Part shown: one piece after another, positions 8,566 to 16,083 of the stretch
Position numbering within the stretch: the stretch's first letter is position 1
Layout: each line of letters opens with the position of its first letter
Assembly: GCA_033857955.1 (NCBI GenBank)
Contig: JAWVCW010000031.1
Span: forward strand, 128,866-192,865
Direction: 5' to 3'
Length of the DNA stretch: 64,000 bases
Origin: Gaiellasilicea sp033857955
GTDB lineage: Bacteria; Actinomycetota; Thermoleophilia; Gaiellales; Gaiellaceae
The notes under the pieces: generated by a model
What the model was told of the DNA's origin: nothing
What the model saw: only the letters and a program-made list of their open reading frames with translations
The model's database searches: none
Made by a program: the position numbers and the translations under genes

Positions 8566-10464
8566 CTAGGCCGCGGGAAGCAGCACGCGGAACGTCGAGC
8601 CCAGGCCGAGAGCGCTCTCGATCTCGATCGTGCCGCCGCTCTGGCTGACGAAGCCGTACGCCGTTGCAAGGCCCAGGCCCGTGCCCTTGCCGATGTCCTT
8701 CGTCGTGAAGAACGGCTCGAAGGCGCGGTTGCGGGTCTCCTCGTTCATGCCGGTGCCTGTGTCGGTGACCTCGATCGACACGAAGGCTTCGCCATCGAGC
8801 TCGACGGCGTTCGTCGTGATCGTCAGGCGGCCGCCGGCCGGCATCGCATCGCGGCCGTTCAGAACGAAGTTGAGCACGACCTGAGCAAGCTGGTCAGGGT
8901 CGGTCTCCACGCGGGCGAGCGTGTCCGCGAACGCCGTTGTCAGCTCGACCTCGGCTCCGAGCGTCCGTGCGAGCATCGACTCGAGACCGCGCAGGACGTC
9001 GTTCACGTCGAGCCGCTGGGGCAGCAGCACCTGCTTGCGGCTGAACGCGAGCAGCTGCCGGGTCAGGGCCGCCGCGTGGGCGGCTGCCTTCCGGACCTGA
9101 TCGACGTCATCCGCTCGCGGATCGCCTTCCTCGAAGGAATCCGCGAGCAGCTCTGCGTAGCCCGTGATCGCCGTCAACATGTTGTTGAAGTCGTGCGCGA
9201 TCCCGCCGGCGAGCTGGCCGACGGCCTCCATCTTCTGCGACTGCCGCAGCTGCTCCTCGAGGTGTTTCTGCTCGGTGATGTCGAGCAGGAAGCCCTGGTG
9301 GCTCACGATGGTGTCCTCTTCGTTTCGCATCGGCATCGTCTGGTCGAGCACCCAGACGACGCGCCCATCGCGGGCGACGAACCGGAACTCGATGCGCGTC
9401 GGCACGCCGCCCGCTCGCGCATCGTGGGCCAGCGCCCGCACGCGCTCGCGATCGTCCGGATGGACACCATCCCGCGCGAGCCGGGGGTCCGCGGCCCACT
9501 CCTCAGGCGTGTAGCCGAGCAGCGATTCGACCTGCGGGCTCATGTAGAGCGACGTAAACGGCTCCTCGACGCTGTTCATGTAGGTGACGAGCGGAATGTT
9601 CTCGATCAGGGAGCGGTAGCGCGCTTCGGCGGCAGTCCGCTCCTCCTCGGCCCGGACGATCTCGGTGAGGTCCCGCAGCGTGCCGGTGAAGAACGTCTTG
9701 CCGTCCCGCTCGAGCTTCGTGATCGCGAGCTCGGCGGTGAACATCGATCCGTCCTTGCGCAACGCCGGCAGCCTCAGCCGCTGTCCCATGATCCGGCTCT
9801 CGCCGGTTTCGGCCGCGCGGGCGAGTCCCTGCTCGTGACGCTCGCGGAGTTCCTCTGGAACGATCAGGTCTCCGAGCCGGCAGCCGATCACCTCCTCGCG
9901 AGTCCAGCCGAACGTGTGCTCGCAGGCGGGATTCCACTCGCGGACCATTCCATCGTGGTCCATGACGATGATGCAGTCGAGCGAGGAGTCGAGCACGGCT
10001 TCCCGCTCCGCTGCGGCCTCGCACGCCAGTACGACTGCGCTGCGCAGCCCGAGCCGCGTCACGACAGCGGCTGCGACCTCGGTGAGCAGCTCGCTCTCAT
10101 CGTCCGTCCAGGCACGCGGGTCGACGTCCACGACGCAGAGCGCGCCGAGCGGCAGGCCCTCGCCGTCGATGAGCGGGATCCCCGCGAACCCTCGGAACCC
10201 GAGCTCGCGAATCGTCTTGTGCGTGCCGAGCGCGGGGTGAGCGCCCGCGTCCTCGACGAGCAACGGCCCGCGGGCAGCTATGACGTCCCGGCAGAGAGCG
10301 TTCAGCTCACCTTCGTCGTCCAGGAGCGAGATCAGACCCGCTGAGGCGCCGACGACGCGGATGGCCAGCTTCACCAGCCGGTCGAAGTCGCCTTCGGGAG
10401 GCGACACAAGAACCCCGTGCGCTTGCGTGGACCCGAGTGAGAGCATCCCGTCGGCAATCGGCAT
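8566..10464 (-). CDS. Sensor histidine kinase, GAF-PAS-PAS-HisKA-HATPase
   Basis: This cytoplasmic sensor kinase has no membrane segments. A GAF domain spans about residues 25-145 (AHPALGTHKTIRELGFRGF region), PAS domains about 155-270 and 285-400, HisKA about 405-475 with the phosphorylatable His424 in GGIAHDFNNML, and the ATPase domain with NGRDAMPAGG (N box), DTGTGM and GKGTGLGLAT. I chose the ATG at 10464 because the longer open frame would run over the imuB start and its LexA boxes. No response regulator is adjacent, so its partner is unknown. It is divergent from imuB and shares the control region, so it may also be affected by LexA. Confidence 0.92.
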   Translation of the reverse strand: MPIADGMLSLGSTQAHGVLVSPPEGDFDRLVKLAIRVVGASAGLISLLDDEGELNALCRDVIAARGPLLVEDAGAHPALGTHKTIRELGFRGFAGIPLIDGEGLPLGALCVVDVDPRAWTDDESELLTEVAAAVVTRLGLRSAVVLACEAAAEREAVLDSSLDCIIVMDHDGMVREWNPACEHTFGWTREEVIGCRLGDLIVPEELRERHEQGLARAAETGESRIMGQRLRLPALRKDGSMFTAELAITKLERDGKTFFTGTLRDLTEIVRAEEERTAAEARYRSLIENIPLVTYMNSVEEPFTSLYMSPQVESLLGYTPEEWAADPRLARDGVHPDDRERVRALAHDARAGGVPTRIEFRFVARDGRVVWVLDQTMPMRNEEDTIVSHQGFLLDITEQKHLEEQLRQSQKMEAVGQLAGGIAHDFNNMLTAITGYAELLADSFEEGDPRADDVDQVRKAAAHAAALTRQLLAFSRKQVLLPQRLDVNDVLRGLESMLARTLGAEVELTTAFADTLARVETDPDQLAQVVLNFVLNGRDAMPAGGRLTITTNAVELDGEAFVSIEVTDTGTGMNEETRNRAFEPFFTTKDIGKGTGLGLATAYGFVSQSGGTIEIESALGLGSTFRVLLPAA

Positions 10465-10495
10465 TTCCGATTCGAAATTGAGAAATGTTTGACAG

Positions 10496-10526
10496 GAACA
10501 CCCGTTCTGATATAGAACATACGTTC
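10496..10526 (+). promoter_or_regulatory. Two tandem LexA boxes upstream of imuB
   Basis: Two perfect matches to the Gram-positive/actinobacterial SOS half-site pattern GAAC-N4-GTTC lie side by side: GAACacccGTTC at 10496-10507 and GAACatacGTTC at 10515-10526. The second ends two bases before the imuB ATG, so bound LexA would block both transcription and the start region. The boxes sit 32-62 bp upstream of the divergent kinase start. Confidence 0.85.
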
Positions 10527-10528
10527 CC

Positions 10529-11713
10529 ATGATCGCCTGTCTCCTGATCCCCGGTTTCGAGCTCCGCGCGGCGCTGCGGGGCAAGCCGAGACTGGCGCTC
10601 ACGCCGGCGGCACTCGCACCTGTGCCGGGAACGGAGCCGCTCGTGGGCCCGGTCACCGCCGCCGCCGAGCTCGCGGGAGTGCAGCCGGGGATGCGGTTGG
10701 GCGAGGCGCTCGCGATGTGCCCGCAGCTCGTCCTCGTCGAGCAGGATCCCGCAACGGTCGAGCGCGAGTGGGAGGGGGCGCTGCGTCGGCTCGAGGATTC
10801 CGGTTTCGCGGTCGACCCCGAGGAGCCGGGTCGCGTCTACTTCGAGACCAAGGGCGTCGAGCGGTTGTACGGAGGCCTGGAGGCGGCGCTCGAACGGGCG
10901 CTCGCCTCTGTCGGAACTGCCTGGGACCCACGCGCGGGCGCTGCGCAGCGCCGGTTCGCCGCTCTGGCGGCGGCGAGCGTCGCGCGTCCCGGGCAGGCAC
11001 TCGTCGTCTCGGCCGGGAAGGAGGAAAGGTTCCTGGCGCCGTTGCCGCTGTCGCTCCTGCCACTTCCGTCCGACCGCTACGCAGAGCTCGAAGGGCTGGG
11101 AGTGCGCCGCCTCGGGGAGCTGGCGGCGCTGCCGGGGGGAGCGGTCGCGGAGCGGCTCGGCCGGGAGGGACGGCAGGCGTGGGCTCTTGCGCGCGGCGGC
11201 GAAAGCGCTCGCGTGCGCGGCAGGCGGCCGCCGGCCGAGCTCGCAGAGGCACTCGAGTTCCCGGAGGCGGTCGGAAACGAGCTGACGCTCAGGCGTGCGT
11301 TCGGCTCCCTCCTCGACCGGCTGCTCTCACGGCCGGAGCGGGCGGGACGGCCCTTCCGCAAGGTCGCTCTCTCCGCCCGTCTCGTCGGCGGCGGCTCCTG
11401 GCGCCGCACGGTGACGCTGCGCGACCCCACGGCCGACCGGCCGCGGCTTCGCTCGGCAGTCGGCCCCAAGCTGCTCGAGATCCCGGCTCCCGTCCTCGAG
11501 CTCCGCCTCGAGGCGGTCGAGCTCTCGGAGTCGGTCGGCCGGCAACTCGAGCTCGTCAAACCCGTAGGCGACGAGGTGAACGCACGCCTGAGCGACGGGT
11601 TGCGCCAGGTGCGCGCCAGCACCGGCTCCGGTTCCGTCGTCGCCGTCGTGGAGGTGGCGCCGTGGTCGCGGATTCCGGAAGCACGAGCGCTGTTCGTTCC
11701 GCGGGACGAATAA
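10529..11713 (+). CDS. imuB: ImuB-like Y-family polymerase accessory protein
   Basis: ImuB is a catalytically dead Y-family polymerase homologue that links DnaE2 to the beta clamp in the SOS mutasome. The protein has the fold signature of a polymerase Y (TAAAELAGVQPGMRLGEALAMCP, then YFETKGVERLYGG), but the N-terminal segment is CLLIPGFELRAAL, without the metal-binding Asp residues of active DinB-type enzymes. A little-finger-like domain follows about residue 225. At 394 residues it is shorter than many ImuB proteins. Tandem LexA boxes precede it and dnaE2 lies downstream. No imuA (RecA-like) gene is present. Confidence 0.9.
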   Translation: MIACLLIPGFELRAALRGKPRLALTPAALAPVPGTEPLVGPVTAAAELAGVQPGMRLGEALAMCPQLVLVEQDPATVEREWEGALRRLEDSGFAVDPEEPGRVYFETKGVERLYGGLEAALERALASVGTAWDPRAGAAQRRFAALAAASVARPGQALVVSAGKEERFLAPLPLSLLPLPSDRYAELEGLGVRRLGELAALPGGAVAERLGREGRQAWALARGGESARVRGRRPPAELAEALEFPEAVGNELTLRRAFGSLLDRLLSRPERAGRPFRKVALSARLVGGGSWRRTVTLRDPTADRPRLRSAVGPKLLEIPAPVLELRLEAVELSESVGRQLELVKPVGDEVNARLSDGLRQVRASTGSGSVVAVVEVAPWSRIPEARALFVPRDE

Positions 11714-11724
11714 TCGTCCTGTGT

Positions 11725-11757
11725 GGCCATGTCCGGGGTCAGACCCCGGACATGGCC
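11725..11757. repeat. Perfect 33-bp palindrome
   Basis: The arms GGCCATGTCCGGGGTC (16 bp) are exact reverse complements around a single central A. It lies just after imuB and could form a very stable hairpin. A related partial copy is at 11828-11850 and a variant at 15948-15968. There is no T run, so it looks like a dispersed REP-type element rather than a terminator. Confidence 0.9.
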
Positions 11758-11827
11758 GCTTCGTCCCTGCTCCATGTCTGTTTGCGGGGCAAGCGCCTGT
11801 TGAGCGCCTGTCGCTTTCGGACACGAC

Positions 11828-11850
11828 GGGGTCTGACCCCGGACATGTCC
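11828..11850. repeat. Second copy of the palindrome core
   Basis: GGGGTC-T-GACCCC (11828-11840) is followed by the palindrome GGACATGTCC, reproducing the core and right flank of the element at 11725-11757. It lies just before the DUF6504 gene, so the two copies bracket the imuB-DUF6504 spacer. Confidence 0.8.
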
Positions 11851-11876
11851 CTCGCAGCCAGGTGTGCGTACCGCTC

Positions 11877-12125
11877 GTGCTGAGGGCTGCAGGACGGATC
11901 AACGCGCCTCGACCGGCGCTCGTCGAGGCGAGCCCCGTCGGCGTGCCCGTGCGCGTGAACAGGGAGGCTGTCTCGCTCGTGCGCGAGGAGTGGCGCGTGG
12001 TCGACCGCTGGTGGACGGAGGACCCGCTCGACCGTCGCTACTTCGAGGTCGTGCTCGAGTCGGGCCAGAACGCGTGTGTGTTCAGGGACGAGGAAGCAGG
12101 CTGCTGGTTCAGCCAGCGGGCTTGA
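11877..12125 (+). CDS. DUF6504 family small protein of the imuB-dnaE2 cassette
   Basis: An 82-residue protein with REEWRVVDRWWTEDPLDRRYFEVVLESG followed by a final FRDEEAGCWFSQR matches the DUF6504 pattern, a small domain found between ImuB and DnaE2 in actinobacterial mutagenesis cassettes. The role is unknown; the position implies a part in the SOS mutasome. I take the GTG at 11877; another GTG at 11862 is possible. The 163-bp gap to imuB is filled by palindromic repeats. Its 3' end overlaps the convergent TfoX-like gene by 17 bp. Confidence 0.75.
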   Translation: MLRAAGRINAPRPALVEASPVGVPVRVNREAVSLVREEWRVVDRWWTEDPLDRRYFEVVLESGQNACVFRDEEAGCWFSQRA

Positions 12126-12423
12126 ACGCGTGCTGTGCGAACGAATCCCACTCGTCCGCGTGCGTCGCCGGCACGACCACCCACTGCTTGAACGGGCGAC
12201 CCTCCCCCGATGGATCGAACAGATGCGCCCCGTCGAGCGCGAGTGCGCTCGCGTGCGCCTCGGGATCGGGCAGCTTGAAGACCATCAAGCCGCGTGTAAA
12301 GCCGGCGACCATTTTCCCGCTCCGCTTCACGCAGGGCATGCCCATCATCTGCGAGGGCTCGACGTCGTCGTTCCTGGCGCAGAGGTCGTCCACGAGTTCC
12401 TCGTAGCGGGCCTTCGCGTCCAC
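12109..12423 (-). CDS. TfoX N-terminal domain-like protein
   Basis: A 104-residue protein resembling the N-terminal domain of TfoX/Sxy, with the pattern SQMMGMPCVKRSGKMVAG followed by LMVFKL and GRPFKQWVVVP. Stand-alone copies of this domain are common in actinobacteria and have no settled function; a role in competence should not be assumed. The start is a GTG at 12423. It sits on the opposite strand inside the imuB-DUF6504-dnaE2 cassette. Confidence 0.85.
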   Translation of the reverse strand: MDAKARYEELVDDLCARNDDVEPSQMMGMPCVKRSGKMVAGFTRGLMVFKLPDPEAHASALALDGAHLFDPSGEGRPFKQWVVVPATHADEWDSFAQHAFKPAG

Positions 12424-12432
12424 CCGAGGAGG

Positions 12433-12555
12433 TTAGCGCGACGCGACGTGCACGATGCTCGGCGAGGGCTGCTCGTCAGCGTTGACGAGCGCGTATGCGA
12501 AGAGCGCGGTCGTCACCAGCGTGATCGAGGCCATCAGCGTCGCCAGCATGCGCAT
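12433..12555 (-). CDS. Possible 40-residue membrane peptide
   Basis: A short frame from the ATG at 12555 to a TAA at 12433 encodes MRMLATLMASITLVTTALFAYALVN followed by a polar tail ending in HVASR. The hydrophobic core would form one membrane segment or an uncleaved signal. It lies 9 bp upstream of the TfoX-like gene on the same strand and fills the space before dnaE2. No family is recognised, and the case rests on hydrophobic pattern and position. Confidence 0.42.
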   Translation of the reverse strand: MRMLATLMASITLVTTALFAYALVNADEQPSPSIVHVASR

Positions 12556-12593
12556 ACCAGGGCACAACGAGCGCGCCGGGCGCAAGGTTACGC

Positions 12594-15500
12594 GTGAGCT
12601 ACGTCGAGCTCCACGCGCACTCTGCCTATTCGTTCCTCGACGGCGCGTCGCACCCGGAAGAGCTCGCGCTGCGCGCGGCGGAGCTCGGCCACGAGGCGCT
12701 CGCGCTCACCGACCACGAGGGCGTCTACGGCTCGCTCGAGCTCGCGCACGCGGCGAAGCTCGTCGGCGTCAGGCCGATCACAGGCGCCGAGGTGACGTTG
12801 CAGGGCGGCTCACACGTGACGCTGCTCGTCGAGTCGTCCCAGGGGTATGCGAACCTCTGCCGGCTCCTGTCCGCCGCACACGCGCACACGCGGCCGAAGG
12901 AGGGGGTCTTGCTGCCGCCCGCGCTCGACCCCGGCCTGCTCGCCGAGCTGAACGAGGGGCTCGTCTGCCTTTCCGGCTGCGCTCGCCGGGGACTCGGGAC
13001 CCGCGACCCGAATGCCGCAGTCGAGCTCGCCCGCTCCTTCGGGCCGGAGCGCTTCTACGTCGAGCTACAGCGCCCGTTCGAGCGCGGCGACGCCCGCCGG
13101 AACGCGCTTCTGCGCGACCTCGCAGCCCATGCAAGCGTGCAGACCGTCGTCACCGGCAACGTCCACGCGCACTCTCTGCGCCGCACCGCGCTCCAGGACG
13201 TGCTGGTCGCGATCCATCACAACACCTCGCTCGAATCGTGCGAGGTCGAGCGGCGCGGCAACCGCGAGAGCATCCTGCGAGCGCCCGCGGAGATGCTCGA
13301 GCTTTTCCCGGACGACCACGAAGCAGTCCTGCGCACGGCCGAGGTGGCGGCGCGGCTGGAGTTCGACCTGACGGCGGAGCTCGGCTACCGCTACCCGGAC
13401 TTCTCCGACGGCGCCCAACCGGCGATCCGGCAGCTCGCGCAGGTCTGCGAGGACGCGTTCTCGGAGCGCTACCCACCTAGTAACAGACTGTTACTAGGTC
13501 AGGCTCGCACGCGCCTCGAGCAGGAGCTGCGGCTGATCGACGAGCTCGGCCTCGCCGGCTTCTTCCTCCTCCACTGGGAGGTGCTCGAGCTCGCGCGGGA
13601 GATCGCCTGTGGGATCCGCGGGCCGGGATCGCCGCGCCGCTTCTTGCCGCCCGGGAGAGGACGAGGCTCGTCGGTCGGCTCGATCGTCTGCTACCTGACC
13701 GGGCTCTCGCACGTCGATCCGGTCGCGCAGAACCTCTCGCTCGGTCGCTTCCTCAACCGCGAGCTCGCCTCGGTGCCGGACATCGACCTCGACTTCCCGC
13801 GCGACATCCGCGAGCAGCTGATCATCGCCGTCACCGAGCGCTACGGCCGCGAGCACGCATCGCTCGTCGCGAGCTTCTCCACCTATCGCGCTCGCGGTGC
13901 GATCCGGGACGTCGGCAAGGCACTCGGCCTCCCGTTCGCCGAGCTGGAACGGCTCGCGCGGGTCTCCGACGGCTGGAACGCGAAGAAGGTCGCCGAGGAG
14001 CTCCGGTTACTGCCCGAGGCGGAGCGGCGCATGCTCTCGCCGCGCTGGCGCGCCTTCGCCGAGCTGACCGCCGAGATCGCAGGGCTGCCACGCCACATCT
14101 CGCAGCACCCGGGCGGGATGGTGATCTCGTCCCGGCCGCTCGTGGAGCTCGTGCCCGTCCAACCGGCGGCGATGGCCGGCCGCCAGCTCTGCCAGTGGGA
14201 CAAGGACTCGTGCGCCGACGCCGGCTTCCTCAAGATCGACCTGCTCGGCCTCGGGATGCTCTCCGCGGTCGAGGACTGCGTGGAGCAGATCGCGGAGAGC
14301 TACGGCGAGCCGATCGACCTCTCGCGGATTCCGCTCGACGACGGCGACGTCTTCGCGGAGATCCAGCGCGCCGACACGATCGGCGACTTCCAGATCGAGA
14401 GCCGTGCACAGATGCAGAGCCTGCTGCGGACGAAGCCGGCGAATCTCGACGACCTGACCGTGCAGGTGGCGCTCGTGCGGCCGGGGCCGATCCAGGGCAA
14501 GGCGGTGCATCCGTACATCGACGCCCGCGAGCGGCTCCGAGTCGATCCCACCTACGTGCCGCCGGTCGACCACGAGCTCCTGCGCGAGCCGCTCCGAGAG
14601 ACACACGGCGTCGTCGTCTTCCAGGATCAGGTGCTCGATGTGGCGATGGCGCTCGCAGGCTTCTCGATCGGCGAGGCGGAAGGGCTGCGGCGGGCGATGA
14701 GCAGGAAGCGGAGCGAGGAGGCGATCGAGGCCTTCCGCCAGCGCTTTGTCGAAGGTGCCGCGCGGAACGGAGTCGATGCGGAGTCCGCCGACCTCGTCTA
14801 CGACAAGCTGGCGGCGTTCTCCGGCTTCGGCTTCCCGAAGTCGCATGCGGCCGCGTTCGGCCTGCTCGGCTACCAGTCCGCCTGGCTGCGCCACCACTAT
14901 CCGGCCGAGTTCCTCTGCTCGCTCCTGAACGCGCAGCCGATGGGCTTCTACCCGCCGTCAAGTTTGGTGCGGGATGCCCAGAGGAGGAGTGTGGAGGTGC
15001 GGCCGCCGGACGTAAATCTGAGCGGCGTCCGATGCACCCTCGACGAGGGTGCGGTTCGGCTGGGGATCTCCTACGTGAAGTCGGTGGGCACCGACGACGC
15101 GGAGGCGCTCGTCGCCGAGCGCGACGCCAACGGCCCGTACGCGGGAGTGGGCGATCTCGCCCGCAGGGTGCCGCTGGACGCGCGCGAGCTCGAAGCGCTG
15201 CTCCGCAGTGGCACCTGCGACTGCTGGGGGAAGCGTCGCGACCTGCTGTGGGAGCTCGGCCTCGTCGTCCGTCCGAAGACGGTCCAGCGCGAGAACAAGC
15301 AGTTGACCCTCGAGCTCGACCCGACCGCGGCCACTCCCGGCCTGCGCGATCTGAATCCGTGGGAGCAGATGCTCGCCGACTACGCGTCCACGAGCGTCTC
15401 GATCGACATGCACCCGCTGACGCTGCTGCGCCCGCACCTGCCGCCAGGGGTGCTCCCGAGCGACCAGCTGAACGAGGCGCCGCATCGCAGCCGGGTCGCG

Positions 15501-15800
15501 TTCGCCGGGATGGCAGTGGCGCGGCAGCGCCCGGCGACCGCGAGCGGGATCGTCTTCATGCTGCTCGAGGACGAGCTCGGCCAGGTGAACCTGATCGTCT
15601 CGCCGGAGATCTACGAGCGGAATCGCGCCATCGTCCGGGGCGAGCCGTTGCTGCTCGTCCGCGGCCGCTTCGAGCGGATCAAGGAGAACCGGAACATCAT
15701 CGTCGAGACGCTCGAGAGCCTCGGCCCGCTCGCCCGCCGGCTCGCGAGCAGCGACGTCGGCGCGGCACTTCCGTCCGCTCACCACTTCGGGCATAGGTAA
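12594..15800 (+). CDS. dnaE2: Error-prone DNA polymerase III alpha subunit DnaE2
   Basis: DnaE2 is the SOS-induced translesion polymerase that works with ImuB at the clamp. The 1068-residue protein starts with a PHP domain (YVELHAHSAYSFLDGASHPEEL), has the polymerase palm acidic motif PDIDLDF with Asp396 and Asp398, the second palm region around GFGFPKSHAAAFGLLGYQSAW, a helix-hairpin-helix region, and a C-terminal OB fold (GIVFMLLEDELGQVNLIV). The start is a GTG at 12594. It lacks the long C-terminus of replicative DnaE1. A 25-bp AT-rich palindrome at 13475-13499 lies inside the frame, encoding PPSNRLLLG between the PHP and palm domains. Confidence 0.97.
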   Translation: MSYVELHAHSAYSFLDGASHPEELALRAAELGHEALALTDHEGVYGSLELAHAAKLVGVRPITGAEVTLQGGSHVTLLVESSQGYANLCRLLSAAHAHTRPKEGVLLPPALDPGLLAELNEGLVCLSGCARRGLGTRDPNAAVELARSFGPERFYVELQRPFERGDARRNALLRDLAAHASVQTVVTGNVHAHSLRRTALQDVLVAIHHNTSLESCEVERRGNRESILRAPAEMLELFPDDHEAVLRTAEVAARLEFDLTAELGYRYPDFSDGAQPAIRQLAQVCEDAFSERYPPSNRLLLGQARTRLEQELRLIDELGLAGFFLLHWEVLELAREIACGIRGPGSPRRFLPPGRGRGSSVGSIVCYLTGLSHVDPVAQNLSLGRFLNRELASVPDIDLDFPRDIREQLIIAVTERYGREHASLVASFSTYRARGAIRDVGKALGLPFAELERLARVSDGWNAKKVAEELRLLPEAERRMLSPRWRAFAELTAEIAGLPRHISQHPGGMVISSRPLVELVPVQPAAMAGRQLCQWDKDSCADAGFLKIDLLGLGMLSAVEDCVEQIAESYGEPIDLSRIPLDDGDVFAEIQRADTIGDFQIESRAQMQSLLRTKPANLDDLTVQVALVRPGPIQGKAVHPYIDARERLRVDPTYVPPVDHELLREPLRETHGVVVFQDQVLDVAMALAGFSIGEAEGLRRAMSRKRSEEAIEAFRQRFVEGAARNGVDAESADLVYDKLAAFSGFGFPKSHAAAFGLLGYQSAWLRHHYPAEFLCSLLNAQPMGFYPPSSLVRDAQRRSVEVRPPDVNLSGVRCTLDEGAVRLGISYVKSVGTDDAEALVAERDANGPYAGVGDLARRVPLDARELEALLRSGTCDCWGKRRDLLWELGLVVRPKTVQRENKQLTLELDPTAATPGLRDLNPWEQMLADYASTSVSIDMHPLTLLRPHLPPGVLPSDQLNEAPHRSRVAFAGMAVARQRPATASGIVFMLLEDELGQVNLIVSPEIYERNRAIVRGEPLLLVRGRFERIKENRNIIVETLESLGPLARRLASSDVGAALPSAHHFGHR
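13475..13499. repeat. Perfect AT-rich palindrome inside the dnaE2 reading frame
   Basis: ACCTAGTAACAG and its exact reverse complement flank a single A. Base composition (about 40 percent GC) is far below the surrounding coding DNA, which suggests an inserted element that preserved the frame. A rare CTAG-containing palindrome like this is unlikely by chance in such GC-rich DNA. Confidence 0.88.
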
Positions 15801-16083
15801 CGACGTGCCGGGAACTGCCGCTCACGCGAATCGCACCGCAGGGGCTCGTCCACCTCGCGCTCGTCAACGCAGCCGTCTCGCTCGAGAGCCGCGACGAGAC
15901 GTAGCTAACGGCGCCGGGGCGGGAACGGCCAGGTCATTTCCGCACCCGTCCGGGGACTGTCCCCGGACATGTCGGTATGGGATGGTGTGGGGAAGAATCG
16001 TTGCTGAATTGTTGCGAAGGACACGTCCACGCCGGCGGGGTTCCCGATGTAGAGGCGGCAGCGGCGCGAGCGCGAGCGCGCTG
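15801..16083. other. Gene-free gap with a palindromic repeat
   Basis: No convincing gene is seen between dnaE2 and the GH15 gene. A short frame ending at the TAG at 15901-15903 (LVHLALVNAAVSLESRDET) has protein-like composition but no good start. The palindrome at 15948-15968 lies in the middle. Confidence 0.6.
15948..15968. repeat. Palindrome variant GTCCGGGGA-CTG-TCCCCGGAC
   Basis: The 9-bp arms pair around CTG, and the element is followed by ATGTC, as in the copies at 11725 and 11828. The centre differs (GGGGA/TCCCC in place of GGGGTC/GACCCC). It is a third member of the same dispersed family, on the far side of dnaE2. Confidence 0.8.

Noticed and set aside
12109..12423. Competence regulator TfoX
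   Set aside because: Only the stand-alone N-terminal-like domain is present; such proteins are widespread and not tied to competence.
13475..13499. LexA box or other operator within dnaE2
   Set aside because: The palindrome lacks GAAC-N4-GTTC and lies deep in coding sequence.
12594..15800. Other long frames overlapping dnaE2 on both strands
   Set aside because: They are out-of-frame shadows of dnaE2 with Arg/Ala/Pro-rich translations and no recognisable domain.
15805..15903. Short frame after dnaE2 (ending LESRDET)
   Set aside because: Protein-like composition, but no usable start, no ribosome-binding site and no family match.
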